From IMG/VR virus record IMGVR_UViG_3300011114_000861, positions 1-20,126 of that record: 20,126 bases of DNA. The stretch is one strand, 5' to 3'. The notes below the pieces were generated by a model, which saw only the letters and a program-made list of their open reading frames with translations, was not told the origin of the DNA and ran no database searches. Position 1 is the stretch's first letter; every line of letters begins with the position of its first letter. Shown here in pieces: positions 14,863 through 20,126 of the stretch. This DNA is from a virus. Made by a program: the position numbers and the translations under genes.

Positions 14863-15824
14863 CGATAATAATCCCAAAGTTTAATTCCTCGTAACTGATC
14901 TTGTTGATAGGTCCACAACTGTAGTTCTACTGTGTTGTCTTTATTGTTACCCACTATAGATTTCAATCGATCTGGTACATCTGCCGTTCTTGTAAAATGA
15001 TTGTTGTATTTTACATTCAACACATCAGGTTGTTCTAACAATGCCCACGAGTGATTGATACCTTGATCTCTAGTGTATGCAAAAATATTTTTTAAGTCTC
15101 CAATATTCAATGCACTCACAGTGGTCCATGTATTTAATTCTGTTATGTTCATTGATTTATAGGTCAAGAGATTGCGTTCAAAATTTTGCCATTTTATAGG
15201 CCAGCGTATATAGTCATGTATCAAACCAATGCCATCCAAACTCACAGTTACAGTCACATGTATACCACGATCTAGCAGATGCTCTATTTCTGTTATTACT
15301 GTGGAACAATTGGTATTGATTCTGACACTGGTCACCGATGGCGGAATATTTTTCAGTATATTGCGATAATTCTTGCTGGCACTGGGTTCGCCGCCGTTGA
15401 TGTCCAAATGCACCACACGATCCAACGGCAATTGCCAAAAAGCATTAGAGTTATCTACAATAGGATAATCTCGCGATATCAAACTACCTATTTTTGTGCT
15501 TAAATTTTGATTGCAGGATTGGCAAGCACTGTTACAAATGTTGTCTAACACTCCGCCAACTATGAGATAGTCGGTCCTAGTTTGTCCTTTGTCAAATTCA
15601 ATGGCATTTAGTCTTATACTTGTATTGTTGACTTGTTCGGTTTGTTGACATCTCACACACTCTTTGGGCCATGTGTTGGGCATGCTTTTGATACTGGCCA
15701 ACCATTCACTTGATTCCATTTGCTCCAGACTATCAAACTGTGGAGCATTGATCATGTGTCCACAACGACTCAGGGTGCCATTGGGATTGAATCTCACAAA
15801 GTGATCAAGTCTTGGGCAATACAT
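14859..15824 (-). CDS. Twitch-type radical SAM protein 2
   Basis: A 321-residue radical SAM enzyme with C97, C101 and C104 (ICNSACQSCN) and GGEP (144-147). Cysteines at 3, 21, 56 and 59 precede the barrel, the same spacing pattern as in 13169-14320, and suggest an auxiliary cluster. RINTNCS and IKWQNFERNLL correspond to blocks in the paralogue. It is 62 residues shorter, mostly at the C-terminus. ATG 15824 overlaps the end of the sulfotransferase-like gene by 20 bases. No ribosome site is strong. It is moderately A+T-rich. The substrate is unknown; the link to the SDR is by position only. Confidence 0.82.
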   Translation of the reverse strand: MYCPRLDHFVRFNPNGTLSRCGHMINAPQFDSLEQMESSEWLASIKSMPNTWPKECVRCQQTEQVNNTSIRLNAIEFDKGQTRTDYLIVGGVLDNICNSACQSCNQNLSTKIGSLISRDYPIVDNSNAFWQLPLDRVVHLDINGGEPSASKNYRNILKNIPPSVTSVRINTNCSTVITEIEHLLDRGIHVTVTVSLDGIGLIHDYIRWPIKWQNFERNLLTYKSMNITELNTWTTVSALNIGDLKNIFAYTRDQGINHSWALLEQPDVLNVKYNNHFTRTADVPDRLKSIVGNNKDNTVELQLWTYQQDQLRGIKLWDYYR

Positions 15825-16431
15825 TTTGTATAATATTCATATGATTGCATTTGTAATACTCTAACAACTGTGACCATGAGAATTCTTGACCTGCCAAATC
15901 TAAAAGTATTTGATCCAAAAACAGCCATAACTCTAGGTGGTTATTGTCTTTCAACAAACTATTAACAAATTCACTTGTTGGGTCCAAAACCATGGCTCGA
16001 TCATGGTAATCTGCAATTTTAGCAAAGTCTTTGAAATTTCTCAATCGTATTTTTGCATCACTATGCATGTACCGAGAGAGATTGGCCAACCAATGAAATT
16101 GTGGTAGGTAATGAGTGTTGAGAAATTTATAGCGTTTGGCAAACCAAAAGGCTGTAGAAAAGTCTAATTCAGGGTGATCGCGTTGAAGATGTTGCAGGTA
16201 TGTGTTAACTCCACTGACGTATCTGGCTCGAGGGTTGCGTATGTAAACATCCACATAGTCAAGTGCTCGAATCTGGTCATTGGCAAACACATTAAGATTG
16301 TCTCTTGCTTGCTGACGCCTCAAACTGCTGTTTCCGTTTTTCTGAATTAGATAAACCCATTGACTGTGAAGTGGTATTTCTACCACTTCACAAAGATCTG
16401 GAAACAACTCTATGTCCAGAGCAGTTCGCAT
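15805..16431 (-). CDS. Sulfotransferase-like protein
   Basis: A 208-residue protein. VYLIQKNGNSSLRR (26-39) resembles the 5'-phosphosulfate-binding loop of PAPS-dependent sulfotransferases. VYIRNPRARYVSGVNTYLQ (62-80) resembles the 3'-phosphate-binding block (RxPxxRxxSG). The two blocks have the right order and spacing for the Sulfotransfer_2-type carbohydrate enzymes. It would transfer sulfate from PAPS, supplied by the host, to a hydroxyl or amine of a glycan. The match is to short motifs, and a catalytic base is not obvious, so a related P-loop enzyme remains possible. ATG 16431 overlaps the stop of gp32 (TAATG). Confidence 0.7.
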   Translation of the reverse strand: MRTALDIELFPDLCEVVEIPLHSQWVYLIQKNGNSSLRRQQARDNLNVFANDQIRALDYVDVYIRNPRARYVSGVNTYLQHLQRDHPELDFSTAFWFAKRYKFLNTHYLPQFHWLANLSRYMHSDAKIRLRNFKDFAKIADYHDRAMVLDPTSEFVNSLLKDNNHLELWLFLDQILLDLAGQEFSWSQLLEYYKCNHMNIIQNVLPKT

Positions 16432-17420
16432 TACTTGGCTTGTCTAGCGCGAATCATGGCCAAAATGTCTTCGGCCTTTTGACCACCAGCAGGTTTTGTG
16501 ACAGGAGCAGAAGCCACTGGTGTGTCATCTTCGTCATCAAAACTGGATGGTGCTGGTTTGGCTGTTGCCTTGACTGCAGGAGCAGGTGTGTCATCGTCGG
16601 CCGCAGGTGCCGCCGCAGAACTGCCACCGGGTGCTTGCACACCAGCAGGACGGAAGTATTGACCCCAACGCTCAGTGTCGTATGGTTGTCCGTCTACACT
16701 TGCTTCAAACATTTCTTTGATAACCTTGAGTTCGACATCGGTTGGTTTCTTGGGCAAGAATGTGCTCAAGTCAAACAAACCATGTGCATCAACTGCGGCT
16801 TGTTCTGCTTCGGTCAATGCTGACTCTTTACGTGCCCACTTTGATCCATTGTAGTCAGCAAAGCCGCCTTTGGCACCTTTTGAGATGCGGAAGTCCAAGC
16901 CACGCACATAGTCTGTTGGTAATTCTTCCAGTTCAGGATCCATCAACGCACCCTTGATAGTGGTAAAGATTTGAGGTCCAATGATGAATCTGCGAATGGG
17001 ATTCTCTGGTGTTTTGTCATCTGCGAGAGGATTCTCTCTCACAAAACCTTGGAAGATGTATGAACGTTTCTTCCAGTACTTACGACCCATGTCTTCAAGA
17101 CTCTTGTCCTTGAACCAGGTGCGTACTTCTGCTAGGATGGGACAGGCCTCACCCCACATTTCTACGCAAGGTACTTGTACCATGACTTGTTTGGATTCCA
17201 TCTCTCCTTTGATGCCATTGAATGGCAAACGAATCATGGCTCGTTCTTGCCAAAAGAAAGTGTTTTTTGAGTTACCATCTGGGAGGAAGCGTACTGTAGC
17301 CGATTGGCCTTCTTCCATGTTCCAATGTGGGTAAATTGAATTGTCCCCACCGGTGGATTGCCCACCTTGTTTTGATTCTGCTGCCTGTAGTCTTGCTCGA
17401 ATTTCTGCTAGTGATGCCAT
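16431..17420 (-). CDS. 32: gp32-like single-stranded-DNA-binding protein
   Basis: A 329-residue protein with the gp32 plan: a basic N-terminal segment (MASLAEIRARLQAAESK) for cooperative self-association, a core with aromatic and basic residues (TVRFLPDGN, TFFWQERAMIRLPF, KKRSYIFQGF), and an Ala/Pro linker leading to an acidic tail (PSSFDDEDDTP). T4 gp32 is 301 residues and uses the tail to contact replication and recombination proteins. VPCVEMWGEACPI may be a remnant of the zinc region. The last residues (EDILAMIRARQAK) echo the N-terminal motif. The gene opens the 14-gene run and has AAAGGAG (17429-17435) 8 bases before ATG 17420. A promoter-rich leader lies upstream. Confidence 0.9.
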   Translation of the reverse strand: MASLAEIRARLQAAESKQGGQSTGGDNSIYPHWNMEEGQSATVRFLPDGNSKNTFFWQERAMIRLPFNGIKGEMESKQVMVQVPCVEMWGEACPILAEVRTWFKDKSLEDMGRKYWKKRSYIFQGFVRENPLADDKTPENPIRRFIIGPQIFTTIKGALMDPELEELPTDYVRGLDFRISKGAKGGFADYNGSKWARKESALTEAEQAAVDAHGLFDLSTFLPKKPTDVELKVIKEMFEASVDGQPYDTERWGQYFRPAGVQAPGGSSAAAPAADDDTPAPAVKATAKPAPSSFDDEDDTPVASAPVTKPAGGQKAEDILAMIRARQAK

Positions 17421-17488
17421 AGTTGTTTCTCCTTTAAGTTGCCTATGTTATATGCCTGTTTATCTAGATTTTAGATGTTGCCTGTGCA

Positions 17489-17504
17489 TACAATGTACAT
17501 TGTA
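17489..17504. promoter_or_regulatory. 16-base perfect palindrome, possible operator
   Basis: TACAATGTACATTGTA is its own reverse complement. Six of its bases (17499-17504) form the putative -10 element of the gp32 promoter on the minus strand. A dimeric regulator bound here would block that promoter. As RNA it could form a short hairpin. The flanking bases do not extend the symmetry. Confidence 0.5.
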
Positions 17505-17512
17505 CGCGAATG

Positions 17513-17520
17513 TATTTAGC
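17513..17520 (-). promoter_or_regulatory. Putative late promoter (GCTAAATA)
   Basis: On the minus strand GCTAAATA resembles the T4 late box TATAAATA, and the CTAAATA form reported for T4-like cyanophages. It lies between the -35 and -10 of the sigma70-like promoter, about 95 bases before gp32. Confidence 0.35.
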
Positions 17521-17531
17521 ATAGTCAACAC

Positions 17532-17553
17532 AAAAGACAAATTTATTTTTGCC
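17532..17553 (-). terminator. Weak hairpin with T-run at the end of the methyltransferase gene
   Basis: On the minus strand GGCAAA can pair with TTTGTC (one G-U pair) around a six-base loop, followed by TTTT. The stem is short and A+T-rich and overlaps the TAA stop at 17543-17545. It could give partial termination before the gp32 promoter, but the pairing is weak. Confidence 0.22.
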
Positions 17554-18181
17554 TAATTTTGATATAGTAAATCTGGGTGTGGTGTTCCGCAATGTAGTGA
17601 TTTGGACTGTTGAATACGTCTGTGATTTCGAGTCCGCCAGCATCAATCAAGCCTTCGAACTCTTGTTCTCTTTTCAAAGACCCGGCTTGATTTTCTTGCA
17701 AAAGAATCACTGCGTCGGGCATAAGATATTGACCAATGTTAGCAAAAAATTCTCGGTGAGCAGTCCAATTTTGATCCACTGCAATACGTTGGTAGTTGTC
17801 ATCCCCCGGGCATGTCAAAAAATGTGGCGGGTTGCTGACAACTAAATCAAATTTTTCATGCTGGGGTAGGTCTGACACCGCGTCAGTGGCGTAGGCGGCA
17901 ACATTGGTCAATTTGTGCATTTTGATTGTTTCATTCACTCGATCAATGGCAGGGCCATATATGTCACTCATGCACAAACTAGAACACAGGCCATGATCCA
18001 ATATGTTGAAGCCAATAAAGCCTGGCCCGGAACACCATTCGTAACAACGTTCAAACTGTCGATCGGGATAGAGTTTGGCTATCACATGCACATACTCTTG
18101 TCCGAACCAAGTGCCACCGCCGTCCATCCAACTGTCGTACTGCACACGATATTTATTGTGTCCCGAAGTCACAAAATGCAT
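17543..18181 (-). CDS. Class I methyltransferase with NPPH motif
   Basis: A 212-residue protein. CYEWCSGPGFIGF (46-58) is a variant SAM-binding motif I, MSDIYGPAID (71-80) is the acidic strand, and DLVVSNPPHF (112-121) is an NPP[Y/H]-type motif IV. NPP motifs occur in N-methyltransferases of protein, RNA or DNA (PrmC/RsmC-like), so this enzyme probably acts on a nitrogen, unlike the sugar-type methyltransferases in the plus-strand cassette. The start ATG 18181 overlaps the previous stop (TAATG) and has AGAGG upstream. ATG 18214 would add 11 residues and is possible. It is the last gene before the gp32 promoter gap. The substrate is unknown. Confidence 0.78.
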   Translation of the reverse strand: MHFVTSGHNKYRVQYDSWMDGGGTWFGQEYVHVIAKLYPDRQFERCYEWCSGPGFIGFNILDHGLCSSLCMSDIYGPAIDRVNETIKMHKLTNVAAYATDAVSDLPQHEKFDLVVSNPPHFLTCPGDDNYQRIAVDQNWTAHREFFANIGQYLMPDAVILLQENQAGSLKREQEFEGLIDAGGLEITDVFNSPNHYIAEHHTQIYYIKIRQK

Positions 18182-18945
18182 TATAGCCTCTGAGGCCGAT
18201 TGGGCTCGGTCCATTTTCCTGATCCGTTGATTATTGTTTGTTGCCAATCAGACATGTATTGTTTTGCCTGAGTCGAAAGCAAACCTGGAACAACGTGGTC
18301 CATGTACTCCACATGCTCTAGCGGAGTTGGGTGCAAATCTCTTTTTGTGTCGGTGGGGCTGAGTGGTATACCTCCAGGGCGAGTCCACCATTCGCCGTTG
18401 AAAACAATCTGTAACACGCTGGGTTTAATCATGCTTAGTATATCACCGTAAAGACTTTTGACATCTTGATCGCTTCCACGTGAATCATTGGGATTATAGC
18501 CCAAGCCTGTTGCTTCATTGGTTTGTGACAGCGGAACCATGCTTAGAAAGTGATATTGACACCCCCAATGATCCAACAGTTGTTTGGCGGCAGCAATGTT
18601 GGCCATATCTCTTATGAGGTATCCACGTTCGCATGCAAAATTTTTAACGTATTCAGCAGGCAATTGACTGCCTGCTGTCCAATACACATTGCCACCTTCA
18701 ACCCATTTACGACCTACATAACGATCTTCTCTACTGGTATTGGTCCACATGATCCAGATTTGATCATTTTGATTTAATTTATTTCGCTGGTTGCACTCTA
18801 TCAAACTCCATAGGATGTAACTGTTTCCGCCGCCACACAGGCCCCAATTTTGATAATGATTAAACTGCTGTCCCAGTGCATCTGCCCAGGTTGGCCAACG
18901 CCAGTATTGTGTGAAACTGCATCCAAAAGTAAAAAGTCTAGGCAC
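18181..18945 (-). CDS. SGNH/GDSL-type hydrolase
   Basis: A 254-residue protein. The block-I serine is Ser10 in LFTFGCSFTQY, the block-II glycine/asparagine region is WGLCGGGNSYILW, and the catalytic Asp-His pair is D203 and H205 in RDLHPTPLEH. These are the key residues of the SGNH fold, whose members remove or transfer acyl groups on lipids and polysaccharides. No signal peptide is visible, so it should act in the cytoplasm. I chose GTG 18945 because GGA lies about 7 bases upstream and the gene then overlaps the previous one by 8 bases, as elsewhere here; TTG 18957 is the alternative. With glycan genes nearby it may tailor acyl groups on a sugar. Confidence 0.8.
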   Translation of the reverse strand: MPRLFTFGCSFTQYWRWPTWADALGQQFNHYQNWGLCGGGNSYILWSLIECNQRNKLNQNDQIWIMWTNTSREDRYVGRKWVEGGNVYWTAGSQLPAEYVKNFACERGYLIRDMANIAAAKQLLDHWGCQYHFLSMVPLSQTNEATGLGYNPNDSRGSDQDVKSLYGDILSMIKPSVLQIVFNGEWWTRPGGIPLSPTDTKRDLHPTPLEHVEYMDHVVPGLLSTQAKQYMSDWQQTIINGSGKWTEPNRPQRL

Positions 18946-19780
18946 GATGTTTTCCAAACAGTTGAATCAATTCCCACTCTTGATCGCTTACCACCACATT
19001 GCGTTGTTCAAAATAATCTCGATCAAATTTCCAATCTTTGATTGAACTGTGGTGGAAATTGCCCACATGCAATTGACCAATAGGCAATGGGGTATGATAG
19101 TATCTGTGCCTAAAAACCTCAATCAGTTGAAATTCACTCATGATCATGGTTTGACTTTGGGGGTCGTATGCAACCAGTTGATTAGATTCAAACAAACTCA
19201 AGTGCAATTCAAACAATGACTGTTGATGTACACTTTCTACTCTGTGTTGAAGTTGTTGCAACAGGTCTCTCTCAATGTGTCTAAACGGCACTATACTTGC
19301 GCACCAAAATTGCTGTTCATCCACTACCCAAGGTTTATTGCAATCCAGCATGTGTTGCACATACAACCGATTACCTATATCTATAGGATCCGACTGAGGC
19401 CTTGCTGTGGCTCTTATTTTGTCTAGGCATGGCGGTCCCAAAAATTCAACATCTGCATCAACCACCAACCAATTGTGGCCTTGCACAAAATTGTTCAAAT
19501 GCAGTTTGACCAATTGTTGTCTAAACCAGCCACCAGTTTGTACACGTTGCATGCCAGCAAAGTCGCTGAATCTATGAAACACAATGTCTAAGTTGGGAAA
19601 GTTTGTTTGTATGAATTGTTGACAGTCCTGCACATAAGATGGCCAATAATCAATTTCAAAGTCATCTATAATAATATCAATAGGATATCCACTGGCATAC
19701 TGTTGTATGCTACGCAAACAGAATATTTGTGAAAAATAGTATCCCGGAAAGGTGGTTAAAACAATGCGATCAATGTTCAC
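18938..19780 (-). CDS. GT-A-like glycosyltransferase (DUF6492-like)
   Basis: A 280-residue protein. The metal/nucleotide-sugar motif DAD (108-110) is in NWLVVDADVEFLGPP, preceded by GWFRQQLVKLHL (84-95), the helix pattern of this glycosyltransferase group. An internal KPWVVDEQQFWCASIVPF block resembles an acceptor-site region. It starts with GTG 19780 (MNIDRIVLTTFPGYYFSQ); no strong ribosome site is visible, and the start lies 10 bases from the upstream stop. No membrane helix is seen. It is the first of three coupled genes leading to the gp32 promoter gap. Sugar and acceptor are unknown. Confidence 0.75.
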   Translation of the reverse strand: MNIDRIVLTTFPGYYFSQIFCLRSIQQYASGYPIDIIIDDFEIDYWPSYVQDCQQFIQTNFPNLDIVFHRFSDFAGMQRVQTGGWFRQQLVKLHLNNFVQGHNWLVVDADVEFLGPPCLDKIRATARPQSDPIDIGNRLYVQHMLDCNKPWVVDEQQFWCASIVPFRHIERDLLQQLQHRVESVHQQSLFELHLSLFESNQLVAYDPQSQTMIMSEFQLIEVFRHRYYHTPLPIGQLHVGNFHHSSIKDWKFDRDYFEQRNVVVSDQEWELIQLFGKHRA

Positions 19781-19790
19781 GCCATACTTA

Positions 19791-20126
19791 TTAACGCACC
19801 AAAGCCAATGATTTTATTCTTGCCAATTCCGATTCGTACATGCCGTAGTTGCCGCACTCGGCCAGGCCGTGTTCTGGGCAGTATTCGCCTTCTGCAGTCA
19901 TGTTGCAACCTGAACCTTCAAATGTGGCCAAGTTGTCGCCTTCAAACATCTGTGTTATTTCATACCGCTCGCTGGGATCATCTGCATCTGGAATGTTACC
20001 ATTCATCCATATTTGTGCTTGTTGTTGGCTTGCAAAAGGGCCTTTGACAATATCTGGATGGCCAGATCTCAGTTCGTGAGTAACATACCATCCCGGTGCC
20101 GGGGCTTGGTGGCCTTCTGCCATGCC
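19791..20126 (-). CDS. C-terminal part of an unrecognised phage protein
   Basis: An open frame runs off the right edge. The Met at 20123 is followed by AEGHQAPAPGWYVTHELRSG, with no start signals visible, so it is probably internal to a longer gene. The visible part has GWYVTHEL, then VKGPFASQQQAQIWMNGN, a pattern seen in short repeats or domains of phage proteins. A cysteine cluster follows in CNMTAEGEYCPEHGLAECG (three Cys and a His that could bind metal). The C-terminus is helical (MYESELARIKSLALVR). I do not recognise the family and assign no function. Confidence 0.6.
   Translation of the reverse strand, partial: GMAEGHQAPAPGWYVTHELRSGHPDIVKGPFASQQQAQIWMNGNIPDADDPSERYEITQMFEGDNLATFEGSGCNMTAEGEYCPEHGLAECGNYGMYESELARIKSLALVR

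Larger units (their letters stand above)
17421..17542 (-). promoter_or_regulatory. gp32 leader and promoter region
   Basis: This is the only intergenic stretch above 30 bases. Read on the minus strand it holds, in order: a sigma70-like -35 TTGACT (17523-17528), 18 bases, then a -10 TACAAT (17499-17504). Within the spacer is a late-type GCTAAATA (17513-17520). Downstream come a palindrome overlapping the -10, a repeated AGGCAAC element, and AAAGGAG before ATG 17420. The sequences suggest both early-type and late-type transcription of the gp32-led run. T4 gp32 represses its own translation through its leader; whether this leader does so is not shown. Confidence 0.5.

Noticed and set aside
15132-15140. 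TTAAATA late-like box on the minus strand
   Set aside because: It lies in the middle of a gene with no start nearby, so it is probably chance.
15824-15875. Possible sigma70-like promoter (TTACAA, then TATTAT) before radical SAM protein 2
   Set aside because: The spacer is only 15 bases, the -35 match is poor, and the site lies within an A+T-rich coding region.
17464-17646. 60-residue minus-strand frame across the gp32 leader
   Set aside because: It overlaps the end of the methyltransferase gene in another frame and has no ribosome site or recognisable content.
18149-18158. ATAAATA box on the minus strand
   Set aside because: It is inside the methyltransferase coding sequence, after its start, and precedes no gene start.
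1-20126. tRNA genes, CRISPR arrays, insertion sequences, integrase or reverse transcriptase
   Set aside because: No spaced repeat array, cloverleaf or transposase/integrase/RT motif was seen; nearly all bases are taken up by coupled genes.

Overview
This window looks like part of a T4-like (myovirus-type) tailed-phage genome, probably from an aquatic bacterium and probably uncultured. The best anchors are a UvsX/RecA-type recombinase (12127-13185), a gp32-type single-stranded-DNA-binding protein with an acidic tail (16431-17420) and a UvsY-like recombination mediator (9340-9792). Genes are packed almost without gaps and are coupled by 1-, 4- or 8-base start/stop overlaps. The only intergenic stretch above 30 bases is the 122-base gap upstream of gp32. 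I saw no tRNA, CRISPR, insertion sequence or integrase. The host cannot be named from this sequence.

Layout, in minus-strand transcription order (right to left). The right edge (about 20126-17543) holds the C-terminal part of an unrecognised protein, a GT-A-type glycosyltransferase, an SGNH/GDSL-type hydrolase and a class I methyltransferase. After the 122-base promoter-bearing gap comes one unbroken 14-gene run (17420-5979): gp32, a sulfotransferase-like protein, a radical SAM protein, an SDR oxidoreductase, a second radical SAM protein, uvsX, a small acidic protein, a third radical SAM protein with a B12-domain-like N-terminus, an unknown protein, uvsY, a nucleotidyltransferase-cupin fusion, a glycosyltransferase and two capsule-synthesis-like proteins.

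From 1900 to 6006 the coding strand flips. A six-gene plus-strand cassette holds a glycosyltransferase, a capsule-like protein, an FkbM-type methyltransferase and three more class I methyltransferases. Minus-strand genes then resume (1913-1): a fourth capsule-like protein, another glycosyltransferase and the start of a small protein of unknown, possibly structural, role behind a T4-like late-promoter motif.

Apart from the recombination genes, nearly everything looks like sugar or surface-polymer chemistry: making an activated sugar, transferring it, methylating, sulfating, reducing and perhaps de-acylating. The most economical inference is a phage-encoded glycan assembly and decoration pathway interleaved with the DNA-recombination core. 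Its target (host surface, virion or something else) cannot be read from the sequence. The radical SAM and unknown genes are clearly more A+T-rich than uvsX, uvsY and gp32, which suggests later insertion between conserved core genes.
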